Under the pieces are notes generated by a model. The model was given only the letters and a program-made list of their open reading frames with translations, made no database searches and had not been told where the DNA came from. A stretch of 64,000 nt of DNA from positions 62,417,168 to 62,481,167 of the forward strand of contig CM055102.1 in the NCBI GenBank assembly GCA_029204225.1, written 5' to 3'. Numbering within the stretch: position 1 is the stretch's first letter; each line of letters opens with the position of its first letter. This document shows, in pieces, positions 52,430-64,000 of this stretch. This DNA is from Diphasiastrum complanatum (taxonomy: Eukaryota; Streptophyta; Lycopodiopsida; Lycopodiales; Lycopodiaceae). The translations under genes were made by a program, and so were the position numbers.

Positions 52430-54600
52430 GCAGATTCTTCAATACTCCAAGAGCGCTAGCCAAGGATATCTTCCCTCACAAGCTTCTGCCCCACCTTCTC
52501 AACAAGCGGCTATGTTCCAAGAATGTCGTGTTCATGATCGGTGATCACCACCTGCAGAGACTACACCACCACACAAGAAATCCATGAATAAGATGACCAT
52601 CTGCAAGCCGCCACCTGAATAAGAGACAGAGTCAGATACCCCACCATCGAAGACTACCAAGCTGACTCCCAGAAAGCAGCCCAAACAGATGGTAGGATAT
52701 GAAGCCCTCCCATCAAGTAGCGAGGACAATGAGGATGAGAAAGAGGGAAGCCTCCAATCATGTCAGGCTCGACAACGAAGAACCTCACCAGCTCCCTCCT
52801 CACCTTAGCACCAAATCTGCATTACACATAGAACACCGGAGCAATCACCAGCTACCAGCTCCCAATCCCAATCACCATCAGGATTTGTTCCAGTTCTCAT
52901 GTCACCCCCTCATGCCCAGCAGTTACAGACAACACTTTTAGGGGAGGGAGAAAGATAAACCTTGAACCCCACTCATGACGACAAGGCTGAAGAGACTGAT
53001 GCAGCCAATTCTGACCAAGAAACAAGAGAAAATCAAGGTCAGACATCTCAAATTGCTGCGGAAGTCCAAGGGCCGAAGAGAAGGTAGAAGACTCCTCTAC
53101 TCTGAAGCAAGATGGCTTCATCAATGTAGATGCACTTGAATACTTTGATGAAGGTGATCTTGTGAAAAAGGAGGTGGAGATCGTTCCAGAGACAGCTGCA
53201 CTAGTCTCACCACTAACCACCCTTATTGATACCACTTCCATCACCATTTCATTTACCACTACCACCATTCCTGCCATCCTCATTGCTACTAATACAACGA
53301 CACAACTAATTGTTCCACTTCCAACTCACCCCACAACCTCTCAGTATTTTTTTTCTACCTACCATCGCATTTCTTCTGAATTCCCAAGAATTGCAAAGTG
53401 AAAGGGCCAAAAGACTGGAGGAGCAAGAACAGTTTTCAAGTTAGCTCCAGATCCTTCAAGAAGTGCAAGACTAGTTTGAGCACCGGTTAGATCTCCTGAC
53501 TCATGAAAATAAGAGACTAACTGATGCAATGATGATGGTTAAGCAATCAAGATCCACGTGATGAGACGGTGTGGCCTTCTATGGATATTTCTCCATCTCC
53601 TTCGAAGAGTAAGAGCGAGACCTTAATTGGATCAAAGCCCGAGGATTCTACTTCAAAAATTTTCGATACCAAGAGTGCCACCACACTGGATGACTATTTA
53701 GCAAGACCCTCAAGGAAACTACCAGAGAAATCTATAGAAAGAACCAAAGACGCTATGATGATCGTAAAGAATCTGATGAGTTTCAGAAGACCTACAAAAA
53801 GGGAGAGCGAGGGAGGGTAAAGAGAATAATAGTTGAAGAATATCCAAAGCTCAGCAACCTCGTGAACGCCCTACGCTCACAGCCCTCCTAGAGGATTGTA
53901 ATGCTGCTGAATAACGACGAGCAGCTACAAGAATACACGATTCCTACTATATGTGCCGGTTAAAAGAAGGGATCCTTGGGAGAAAACAAAGCCAGTAGAG
54001 TGACAAATCAATTGGCCTATCATTCCAGGGATTGATCCCAGCTCAACCTTTGTAAAGTATCAGGACGTGATCCTCAAGTTTGGATATACCTATAGGGGAA
54101 GTGCAGATACTATAGTCCAAGAGAGCGCTAACTATTGTTTGGCTATAGCCTTCCTTGCGACATTGGAATGCCACTGGGATAAAGGCCTGCCACCCATCAG
54201 GTTGGATGTCAACCAGCCCTTACAAACGGAAGATGCATATTTAATGATGGCGAGACTTTACTACCGAGCTGCCTTTACTTCCAGCCAATATGTGCAGATG
54301 ATCAAAAAGTGGTGTGCAAATAAGTTCATCCCCGGATTGAAGCCATACCTAGGATCTATTCCATTGGGCGCAAAGACGAGATTTATTACATTTGAAGCCA
54401 TCAAAAATAAGGTCATTTACGAGAAATCTCTTGATAAAAGAAAAGCTGACAAGGAAAAACAATAGACTCTCAGCTATGCGGAGCTATCCTAAAAAGCTAT
54501 TGAAGCTTAAAGATTTGTCGAGGCACCAAAAATGAAGTCAATAAGTTCTTGGTTTTACGTAGGCAAATGCTGATCCATGCCTTTCCAAGAACCAAGCGTC
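52430..54600 (+). pseudogene. Uncharacterised retroelement-like coding region
   Basis: Broken plus-strand frames. First a hydrophilic part (KLTPRKQPKQMVGYEALPSS followed by a serine/aspartate/glutamate-rich run, about 52660-52760). Then a glutamate/glutamine-rich part with coiled-coil character (about 53400-53520). Then a clean 132-codon frame at 54067-54465 with ANYCLAIAFLATLECHWDKG and YVQMIKKWCANKFIPGLKPY, ending in a lysine-rich tail. It looks like a gag-type structural protein, because a polypurine-like tract and a TG-starting repeat follow directly, but no zinc knuckle, protease, RT or integrase is present and I recognise no family. It could equally be a captured host gene. Confidence 0.45.
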
Positions 54601-54650
54601 AAAGCTGAAGCATTTTAGTGGGACCTGCAACACCATAGGGGGAGGATAAT

Positions 54651-55450
54651 GTTAGCTGATGCCATGCCCAGAGGTGTTGATGCAGAACCTCTCCACTCAA
54701 AGGGCTTCTAGTGGAAATGAAGTTGATAGCTGAGTCTGAGAGCATGAGAATTATTAGTGCTAGGCTAAATGTACAGTTGTGAGCCCCATGACAAGTCCCG
54801 AAAGATGGATATCCATGTGGGAGCTAGCAATTTAGACTATCTCAACTGAAGTTGTGATTTTTAAATAAAGAGGCCTCCTATTATTAGGCAAGAGGTGGAT
54901 CTCAAATTCTTATAGATTGAGGTTCACTCAGTTGTAATCCAAAGTATTGTAAAATTGGATTCACCAGCTCGTGGGTATACATAGAGGCCTCCTCCATGAG
55001 TTTGAGAGCACTAGATATTGTACCAAAATGTTGTTGCATTGCTAATTGAAGATCTTCCTATTTGCATTTCCTTCTATGCTCCATTTTCATGCATTAAGTT
55101 TGAGTACTGGTGTATGAACATGTTTGTTGTTGATTCTTTTCTTTAAAGGTTTGGATTTGTGATTAAGATCAGGTAGATGTGCAAGGTCTTGTGGTAGATC
55201 AATACCATTCTGATCTGATGTTGTTTGGTGCTTGAGTCCCTGAGGAGTTCTTGTTACAATTGTTGAGTAATAATTGTAGTAAGAACTTTGTAGGATTGTG
55301 GATTTTAGTTGTTTGGTTTTGTTGATTCTGATGTTTCCAATAGGTGTAGCTTCAATTCCATTCCTTGTTCTTACTTAGATTAGTGTAGCAATATTCTACA
55401 ATCTGTAAGCACTCAAGAAACATCTAAAACAAACTGTAGAATGTAGGAAA
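54651..55450 (+). repeat. Putative 3' LTR of the uncharacterised element
   Basis: It begins TGTTAGCTGATGCC directly after ATAGGGGGAGGATAA, a good polypurine tract. It contains ATTTTTAAATAAAGAGG and GGGTATACATAGAGG, either of which may be TATA or polyadenylation sequence. The 3' end is not defined. Confidence 0.5.
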
Positions 55451-55559
55451 CCGAGATCTAATAGATCCAAATCGAAGTTGAGCATCCATTATCAGTAAGA
55501 TCGAGATCAGGTCATAGATGTACCAATTGACAGGCGGGTACGTCACTATTGTGTTATCA

Positions 55560-56335
55560 TTATACTACAAATCAGAGAAGTTAGAAGTAGGTAGACCTTT
55601 TGTCGACTGTTAGCTGATAGAAAACAGTGGTCGACAGAACCAGCAAACATACAGTAAGATGTTGTGTAGCAATTTACAGTGCCCAATTTCGTCAAATACA
55701 GAGAAAGATCTGTTACTTTTCATTTTTCGTCAACTAGGCCACTTTTTGGCAATTCACAAAACTGCTCCTTTCTCCTCCCACTGTAAATGGATTTCAAAAT
55801 TCTCTCAACCTTGATTTGCCACTACCCTGCTCCACCTTCCGATCTGCTCCTCTTCCCAATTGACGGAGTACTCAAAGGATTCTTGCCAACTTCCTATCAA
55901 AGCTGTTTGAAGCCGTTTATGAGGGCTTGAACTCTCTTGAGCATTCTAGCTCAGTCTTATAGAGATTTATTTTAGAGTTGCTATTGCGCTATTGCTTATC
56001 AACGGAGCTGCTTATTATCAAACTTATTCTCAGTTACTCATAGAAAACTTAGAGTGCGCGGTTTCTATCCACTATTGTCTTGCACTCATTAGCATCTGTT
56101 TTTTGTTTTTACTGAATCGATACAATCTTCTTATTGCATTCAGTATATGTCAGAATGCATGCATCTCTCTATTGCTTTTGTAATTGATAGAAATTGTTTG
56201 AGAATTCAATATTTTATGTTTGGCTACGTAATCACTTAGTATCTAGTGATTTCAAAGTTAATTGCTAAGGATTGAACTACTGCTTTGTTCAATTTTTGAT
56301 AGGCGTAGTCATGCAGTGGAAGTAGAAATTTCCAC
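55560..56335 (+). repeat. Copia LTR fragment
   Basis: Plus-strand relative of the minus-strand LTRs at 26.1-27.3 kb and 63.6-64.0 kb; the blocks TGTTTGGCTACGTAATCA (56219) and TGATAGGCGTAGTCATGCA (56298) are shared. It ends near 56335 and is followed by gypsy integrase rather than copia gag. Confidence 0.7.
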
Positions 56336-56394
56336 TACAATTATTCCATTCTATTTCTGACACTTAGAGCATATGTTTCTCACCAACAGTCTAA

Positions 56395-57095
56395 TTGGAA
56401 GAAAGTATCTCCCAATGGGTTAGTTTTCACACAATAGTGTGAAGCATTCTGCTACCGGATTTAGGCCTTTTATGCTGATGTATGGCTTTCAGCCACGCTC
56501 ACCAGTTTCTGTCGGACTCAAAGGTCTCAAGGTGCCAACTGTAGTGAATTTCTTGCAAGATATGCAAGAAATGTTGTACGTGGCTAAAGAAAGCATTAAA
56601 ATCACTCAGGATAGAGCTTAGTTTTTATGCTAATTGCTCACCTCAGAAAAGTTGAGGTCCGAACCTGGGTGTATCTTAAAATCCCTAAGGATTCAAAGGT
56701 ACTTAGGATGGAGAACTGTCATAAGATATCTCCATGTTATAGCGATCCTTACAAGATTGTAAAGAAAATCAACTGGGTCGCTTATCAACTAGATCTTTCG
56801 ATTGCGGTTGGGGTTCATCATGTTTTCCATGTAAGTTGTTTGAAAGAGCGACTTAGTCAGAAGGATTTCTTAATTTCGAAAGATGAACTGGTTGAGTTGG
56901 AGGATCTGACTACCTTTGTGCCTAACACGCTTGAAAAGGGGTGGATGTTCATCATCACCAGCTGAGAAACCGTCTAGTTTCTGAAAGTTTGGTACGTTGG
57001 AAAGGCAAATCAGATACTTGGGAGAGGGCAGACTACTTAAGGCTGAACTTCCATGGCTTGCTCCCTCTAGGAGGAGGCTCTTAAAGGGGAAGCGA
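56395..57095 (+). pseudogene. Ty3/gypsy integrase C-terminus and chromodomain
   Basis: The same family as 1905-2472: NSVKHSATGFRPFMLMYGFQ, then RTWVYLKIPKDSK, then VHHVFHVSCLKERL, and finally a chromodomain-like LVRWKGKSDTWERADYLR after a frameshift. All upstream pol domains are missing. Frame changes and a stop at 56619 show decay. Confidence 0.85.
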
Positions 57096-57096
57096 A

Positions 57097-57470
57097 TGTT
57101 ACGCACCCATAAGGGCACACAACATGCTACCTGAGGTGACAATCTCATTTATGGGACAAAATGTTGGTCTAGAGCTCTAGGTCTTTTGGGTGCCACATGT
57201 CAATATCCTGTTGGTGTGGGGTGGCCCTTTGTTATGGACGCGTCAATGTGCACAATTGACGCATGTCATTGGTCATGCGTGACTCCTATGGTCGGATATG
57301 ACCCCACCTGGACTATTTATATAAAGGTGGATTTCTATGAGCTTGTGATTCACTCTCATGGAGAATGAAGAGCTCTTCCACTGGTGGTCAGGTCATAATA
57401 CTTATCTAGACCTTAGGATGTAGGTAGACAAGGGTCGAGGGTAAGGTATGGTGGTATGGGACACCATGGC
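57097..57470 (+). repeat. Gypsy 3' LTR (start)
   Basis: It begins TGTTACGCACCC after the polypurine tract AAAGGGGAAGCGAA at the end of the chromodomain region. A TATA box, TATATAAA, lies at 57318-57325. The 3' limit is not resolved; copia sequence begins by about 57500. Confidence 0.65.
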
Positions 57471-57499
57471 TTATTGAAGATCCGAGCTTGCTTGATGGT

Positions 57500-57860
57500 G
57501 GTCTATAGCTCCAGTGCATGGGGGAGAGGTGGCAGTACCTCTATGGATGGAAACAGTCAATAGCTTTTGCTTCAGGAAGAGAACTCTGGTAGCATTCACC
57601 AGTTCAAACATGGATTGTAGAATCACCCAAGCTTCAGTTGGAGTCTTTGTGGATGAAATCCAAGGAATGATGTGGCCTTGCACACTCATACAAATAATTC
57701 TCAATGTCTTTGTAGGCCGTCTATCCCAATCCAATTGGCTACTTGATATTTCTTCAAGTTCTCTTTTTGAGATGTCTTCTTCTCTTTCAAATTAAGTCAA
57801 ATTCATTTCAAGATGCTTTTCTTGTTCTGTTAGTATCTTCCATGCATTTCGCATCATCAA
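57500..57860 (-). pseudogene. Copia gag fragment
   Basis: The minus-strand frame contains ICMSVQGHIIPWISSTKTPT, then EAWVILQSMFE and RVLFLKQKLL, the UBN2-type gag signature. Nothing else of the element is present. Confidence 0.75.
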
Positions 57861-57869
57861 CAAATTTTG

Positions 57870-58950
57870 CATTTTGATTTGCTTGCCTTAGGTAAAAGTA
57901 GCGTTGAATCTCTATCTAGCATTGCATAGAGCACAAGAAATTGAGCAATAAATCTTTTTAAATGATTGCAACCAATGCAAGATATGAAAGTTATGGCAAT
58001 TTCTGGAAAATTGCTTGTAACAAGAATGATTCGGCACCAAAATTACTGGTTCTTTACCAAACACTATAATCTACAAAAATTTCACCCAATAAATATATAG
58101 CTTTCACAGAAATCAAGTCTTATCGTTACGTACTTCTAATACTACTATTAAACACTTATCATCAACATAGTAGCATTGCCACAATGCTCTATTAATGATA
58201 TCATTTCTTAGAATTTTGATATGCATTTCTCCAATAACAAATGCATCATCAAAATGGGAACAATGTTATAACTACATGTGTCAAAGATGGTGGACTTATA
58301 GACTTGATGTAGAGTATATATCTCATACATTATGGCGTCTACTCTCTCTTCCAGTATGTCATCTACTTTACTCGCTCAAGTTGGATATACCAAAAGTCCA
58401 ATTTTTGATAAAGCTATTAAATTTGACGATTTGGTTAAGACAAAGGAGGTTGAATGCACTTCTATTATGAATGTGCTTGAGAACATTATTGCATGCGATG
58501 ATGTAATATGTAAGGGACAACACCTCAAGATCATGCTTACAAGACACACACAAAGGAATAACAGTGGAGCAAAACCACCCAACTAATGAAAAGTTATTGA
58601 TCAATCTCCGATAGCATCACCCCCAAGCCACATGATAAGATGTAGGTGTAGAGAGAAAAACTCACAACATGGATGGGAGTAGGGCGAGTTTTCCCTTGAC
58701 TATATAGGTCTTGCTTTTTATTGGGGGTATTCCCAACCCAACGTGAGAAAATAAATAAGTCCAATAATAATGTGTTGCGAGGGCATGGCTTCCTACGCGT
58801 ACAAGTCCATGGTCCAATGAGCACGCAAGCTAAATGTAAATAGAAATAATAGACTTGGGCCCTTTGTAATTAAAATAAAACTTGAGGCCCAAAGTCATTT
58901 TCAAACTTAGAGTTTACTTTTTTGAGTTGGGTCCAATTTTGGACTCACAT
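57870..58950. other. Non-coding or unrecognised repeat
   Basis: Short frames only (58332-58586 is the longest open one, 84 codons, without recognisable features). 58600-58850 on the minus strand has LTR-like character but no defined ends. Confidence 0.4.
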
Positions 58951-58954
58951 GAAT

Positions 58955-59515
58955 CTTGTGATTATTGACAATACATCTGGAAGAAAGAATTGATGCGCGA
59001 AAGCATCTACTTCGTCTATCTTTGATAAGCTTCTGATGCTATTATGCTTGTTGCCTGTTTTTCTTACAGAATACATAGATGATATTCAATATATATACAT
59101 GATTTTACAAGTGTGTACAAAGTGGATGTGCTGTCTGTGGGAGATCGTGGGCTGTTGTTGTCAAAAAAATTGCACAGGTGCATGAGATGAGCGTGAGAAG
59201 GCCGCGACGTCAGCCTTCGTTGAAATTAACGTTGGTAAAAATGTGAAAAATGCGACACTCTGACAAATGCCTTAAAATTTGATTTACATGGTGCCTTTGT
59301 TTTTTTATAAGAGCACGTGTAAAAACACAATGTCGCATTTTTCGCCTTTTTCACCTGTGAAAATTTACTTGTATTTATCCAGACAGTCGTGTTTTATTCG
59401 ACTATCTTATGTTACATGTAAATATGTAGACTGTGCGACAACACAAGTAAAATACAACAGCATAAATGGAGGCAGATTAACATAGGATTTAGGAGCATAG
59501 AGGAGATAAATCCAA
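58955..59515 (-). repeat. 3' LTR of copia element 4 (partial)
   Basis: On the minus strand it starts TGTTGGATTTATCTCC at 59515, directly after the polypurine run AAGGGGGGG. It carries GCGACATT and GTCGCATTTTTCAC motifs and fades before 58955. Confidence 0.6.
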
Positions 59516-59525
59516 CAACCCCCCC

Positions 59526-62500
59526 TTAATATGGATCCGTGAATGCCTTGATCTTCAGACTAAGCAATGCACAAAACTTGTTGTGTGCATTAACACTTAA
59601 TGCCTTCATGAATATATCTGCAACCATGTCCTGCGTTCTACAGTACGTTAAGCTTACCTCCTTGTTGAGAACCTTGCCCCTGATGTAGTGATATCTGATT
59701 TCAATGTGCTTGCTTCTAGAGTGGAATCTAGGATTGGCCGATAAGGCAATAGCACTCTGATTATCACATAATATAATTGTGGGGTTGCACTGATACAAAC
59801 TAATGTTTGACAATAAATTTCTTACTCAAAACACTTCTTTAATTGATTGAGAAGCAACAATGTATTCTGCTTCTGTAGAAGAAAGAGCGATAGAGGTTTG
59901 CTTACAACTGTTCCATGACATAGGACCGCCGTTGAAGAAGAATGTAAATCCGGATGTGGATTTACGATTGTCTACATTTCTTTCCCAACTTGCATCAGAA
60001 TATCCACTAAGATGATGAAGATTGTCGTTGTTGACTTTTCCACAGCAGATGCACTGGTCCATGGTAGCTCGAATATACCTCATGACTCTTATGAGAGCCT
60101 TCCAATGGGTAATGCCAGGATTAGCCATATATTGGCTGAGTGAGCTTACAACAAAAGAGATGTCAGATCTTGTACAGACCATTGCGTACATGAGAGATCC
60201 AAGTATCGATCGATAATGATACTCTCTCATCTACTCCTCTTCTTGCTTGGTCTGGGGACATTGGTCCTTTGACAAACGCAAGCCTAGATCTATCGGTGAG
60301 TGAGCTAACTTACAATTCATTAGATTGTATCTATCAAGAACATTGTGAAGATACCTTTATTGAGTGATATAGATCAATCGTCTCGTTCTGTCTCTGTGGA
60401 TCTTATGCCCAGACAGAAGTGAGCTTCGTCCAGATCAGTCATGTCGAACTCATAAAACAACATCTGTATAGAATCCTTGACCAAATGGTTTTGTTGTTGA
60501 AAAGCAACGTATCATCCACGTATAAGGTGATGATAATGAAGGATTGATGCACCGACTTGGAATAGATGTTGCAATCATCAGTGCTTGGTTGGAATCCTTG
60601 TTCAATGAGGAATGTGTTGACCCTCTAAAATCAAGCTCTGGTAGATTTTTTCAAGCCGTAGAGTGCCTTATGGAGTTTACAGACATGATTCTTCATACCT
60701 TCCAGAACATATCCTTCGGGTTGGATCATGTAGATGTATTCTTGTATAACTCCATTCAGATAAGTTGTTTGTACATCAAGTTGATGCACTTCGAGGTCGG
60801 CAGCTACATCATATGATATGAGGGCTCGGATTGATGAATGCATGACTACTGGACTGAAAGTCTCACCGTAGTCGACGTTGGGGATCTGAGTGAATCCTTG
60901 TGCTACCAGTCTTGTCTTCCTTTGATCAATTGCTCCATTGGCATTGTACTTGATCTTGAAGATCCATTTGCAATCAATGATATTGCAACCAATAGGAGCT
61001 TCGACTAGTGACCATGTCTGGTTCTTGATCATAGAGGAATACTCTCTGTGCATAGCTTCTCTCCAGAAATCAGAGTCTGGTTGGCTGAGTGCCTCTTCGA
61101 CCGTGGTCGGTTCATGTATCAAGAGATATGCAGACTCAGGAGTATACCTTGTGGGTTGTGTGCGCACTTGGCTTGATCTTCTGGGAGGAATTGATTGATG
61201 AACCACTCCTAAGACTTGTTGCTAGGTAGCAGCAACGTCTTCGTCTGATTTGTTGTCAAATAGTGAGTCGACAATGGACACGCTTGAGCCAGAAGCTCTG
61301 ATTGACGTGTCAATGACAGGTGATGAAGGTTCTTCTGGAACAATATCCTTGTCTTTGATGTTGACGAATTGATCCTCGATCAAGACCGTATCCCTGCTGT
61401 ACAAGATTTGTTGGGTATCGAGATCATACAGCTTGTATGTGTTATCAGATGAGGTATATCCAATCAGGATGGTCTTAAGGCCTTGGAAGTCAAATTTTTT
61501 CCTCGTGTCTTTCAGGATCTGCATGTAGTCAACGCATCCAAACACTCTTAGGTTCTTCACATAAGGCTTAGAACCTGTCCACACCTCATGGGGTGTCTTG
61601 TGGGCCTTGGTCGAACATCTGTTCTGGACATAAGCTGAAGTGGATGCAGCTTCGGCCCAGAAACGCTTGGGCAGCGATGCATGCGCCAGCATACATTTAG
61701 TTGATTCAACCAGAGTACAATTCTTCCTCTTGACTAAGCCATTTGACTGAGGACTGTAAGGAGTGATGAATTGCTGCTCAATGCCTTGGCTCTGGCAATA
61801 CTCCTTAAACTCGGTAGAGATGTATTCTCCACCATTGTCTGATCTTAGGGCCTTGATCGTCCTTCCAGTCTCCTTTTCTGCATGCTCCTTGAAGATTCTG
61901 AAGCAATTGAAAGATTCTGATTTCTTCTTGATAAAGTACACCATAGTCCTTCTGGAAAATTCATCAATGAAAGTTATAAAATACTTTGCATCCTTCAGAG
62001 AAGGATGTTTCATCAGGCCACAAATGTCCGAATGCACAATGTCTAACAATCCTCTAGCAATATGCTGATGGCTTGATCTAAATGGTTTTCTAGTTTGTTT
62101 ACCAACTAGACAGTCTTGACAGACAGGTAACTTGACTTTATCACGAGGATAGTCTAGATCAAGAACAATAGAATGTTCAGACATTTGTCGTACAACAGCA
62201 TGATTCAAGTGACCAAGTCTATAATGCCAAAGTAAACTTTTATTTGCATGAATAGAAATACTGAGTGTCTGACTAGAGGCAGAAAAGCAATGACTTCATC
62301 TATACAAGTATCCATGTCTCTTTTCGAGTGCTAGGATCTTGCCTGTCCTATCAACTACTTTGCACTGATCACATTCAAATTCTACTTTATGTCCAAGATC
62401 TATGATTCTGCTTACAGAGAGCAGATTTGTAGATAAATTGGGTACATACAAGACTTTAGAAAGTAGCTTAGACTGATCATTTGCAAAGCTCAATCTTACA

Positions 62501-63530
62501 GTACCTTCACCTTTAATAGCTTGTGTGCTATTATCGCCAAGGTGAACATATTTGTTGGTACTGTAGAGTGTATAAGACTTGTTGAGGCTGGTCATATGCT
62601 GAGTGGCACCGAAATCTAGAAACCAAGAACTGTCACTGGATGCTCCTTGGTGGTTGGTCATGAAGACATCATGATCTGCTTCTTGAATGGGCTGTGGAGC
62701 TTTTGTAGTTGCATTTGCCACTTGTTTCGGCTGGCCTTTGCTGTTGTTCTTAGCTTGTAATATCTAGCAGTCTTGAATTTCATGGTTGTTTCGTTTGCAG
62801 TATTTGTAGAACAACTTCTTCTTCATCTACGGAGGACTGTTCTTTGTGCTAGTTTATGGTCTTTCTTTGATTGCTTCAGGCCTTTCTTCTTCTTCTTCTG
62901 CTTAGTCGTGCTCTTGTTTGTGTACAAAGTGTGAGAATTAGCTGAGGAACTAGAGGCTTCGTTCCTCCGCGTGTCTTCCTGCAACAACATTGTGATGACT
63001 CTTGAAAGAGTCAGTTCTGGATGTGTCGTGATGATCATCACCCAGTTGTCGTATGAGCTTGGCAAACTTGTAAGCAGTTGCATCACTGTGTCCTGATCGT
63101 CTATGATAGATTCGACAACGGCCAGTTGCTTCAGTAGGTTCTTGAATTGGTTGATGTGATTCTGTAGGGAATTACCATTCGCCATCTTGAGGGAGTAAAA
63201 TTTCTTCCTGAGATGTAGCTTGGAAGCTATATCTCGCACTTCACATAACGTGCTCAAGATGTCCTAGACTTCTTTGGATGTCTGGGCTTCGGATACATGG
63301 CCGATCTGAGTATCCAAAATGTTGAGGATGATCAGCGCGAAAGCTTTGCCATCCTTCAGCTTCCATTTGGCGATTGATGCGTCGTCAACTTCGGGTTTCC
63401 CTTCTGCACCTGTAACAACATCATACAACTTTTTAGCCATTAGCACTATTTTCATCTTAAATTTCCACAGATAGTGATTGGCTCCATCAAGCTTGTCCAT
63501 GATAGGACTGGCTTTCCCTTGGAAATCCAT
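59526..63530 (-). pseudogene. Near-full-length Ty1/copia gag-pol (element 4)
   Basis: All copia domains occur in the expected order. Gag from ATG 63530 (MDFQGKASPIMDKLDGANHY; UBN2 with SHEAQTSKE-like region, LTSLPSSYDNWVMI). Protease at about 62625, where the catalytic DSG reads DFG (WFLDFGATQHMT). GAG-pre-integrase with CQDCLVGKQ. Integrase 62208-61222 with VHSDICG and LRSDNGGEY, but the catalytic glutamate motif NG.AERKN reads NGLVKRKN (Glu to Lys). RT from 61206 with CKWIFKIKYNANG and FIITLYVDD (about 60540). RNase H with GYSDASWERN and STEAEYIVAS, then DNQSAIALSANP and MVADIFMKAL. Stops and frameshifts separate the blocks, so it cannot make its polyprotein. Long clean blocks (328 and 191 codons) suggest a relatively recent loss. 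Confidence 0.93.
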
Positions 63531-63599
63531 GTGGAAGATTAGTCTAGGTAAAAGGAAAAACTATCAGTGAGTTAAGTATGAAAATTTGGTGCTAAATTA

Positions 63600-64000
63600 C
63601 AGAACAAGAAGACAATTACTCTATCGATTAGTAGAGTCTTGTTACTGTGGAAGCTTCAGGCATGTTAGAAAAGAGGGGTGTGAGAAACGAAAATAGCTTG
63701 AAAAGAAACAAACACGAAAAAAGCGAACTCGAAACTCGAAAAAGAAATGAACTCGAATGAAAAGTGTTCATGCGTAGCGGAATAAGCTATCTCACTATTT
63801 CTTTAGGCATGACTACGCCTATCAGACTCGAACAGAATATTAGTGATGGAAATCACGTTCGATCTGATTACGTAGCCAAACATTAAGCATCAAAATATCA
63901 AAAAAATAATTTGTCACGAATTAGTCGCGAAACGCAAGACTAAATATTAGTCGCGAACAGCTAGACTAAAATAATTCGCTAAGAGCAGACTACTAGATTA
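63600..64000 (-). repeat. 5' LTR of copia element 4 (cut by window end)
   Basis: It contains CATGACTACGCCTATCA and GATTACGTAGCCAAACA shared with the LTR at 26.1-27.3 kb. The boundary with the internal leader (63531-63660) is not clear; an initiator-Met primer-binding site is not obvious. Confidence 0.6.

Overview
This window looks like nuclear DNA of a land plant with a large, repeat-rich genome. The basis is plant-type Ty1/copia and Ty3/gypsy retrotransposons, many primer-binding sites for initiator tRNA-Met (TGGTATCAGAGC), very long (CT)n/(GA)n tracts, low gene density, GT-AG introns, and one intact AUX1/LAX auxin-importer gene with a 13.9-kb intron. The LAX protein is divergent in its N-terminal half. 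I lean towards a fern, gymnosperm or other non-flowering plant, but this is an inference and not a firm assignment.

Layout. 0-10.4 kb: a decayed Ty3/gypsy pol with its LTR, an LTR-like direct-repeat pair, and a decayed copia element ending in an LTR. 10.4-15 kb: a gypsy gag-protease fragment on the minus strand, an uncharacterised two-exon gene (11.1-11.85 kb) and a long AT-rich stretch. 15-18.3 kb: a copia LTR fused to a second LTR family, a long leader, and an antisense histone H3-like pseudogene. 18.2-22.9 kb: two uncharacterised multi-exon genes or gene remnants pointing at each other, with a G-box/TATA promoter-like module at 21.5-21.74 kb. 23-29 kb: a copia element interrupted by another copia element in the opposite orientation, then a compound microsatellite.

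29.9-46.5 kb is the LAX gene on the minus strand: eight exons, 484 codons, every splice phase consistent. Intron 6 (30562-44424) holds a 25-bp minisatellite, a T-rich repeat, a gypsy gag, several LTRs, a second H3-like pseudogene and a CACTA-transposon scrap. 46.5-64 kb is again repeats: hairpins, microsatellites, an uncharacterised retroelement-like region with a putative 3' LTR (52.4-55.4 kb), a gypsy integrase tail, and a nearly full-length but inactivated copia element on the minus strand (59.5-63.5 kb) whose upstream LTR runs off the window.

The only gene I judge likely functional is LAX. The most unusual material is the pair of diverged histone H3-like sequences (17.8-18.3 kb and 40.2-40.6 kb). 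They share a basic C-terminal extension that canonical H3 lacks, and both lie antisense downstream of the same LTR family. The three uncharacterised intron-containing genes between 11 and 23 kb are the next most interesting.
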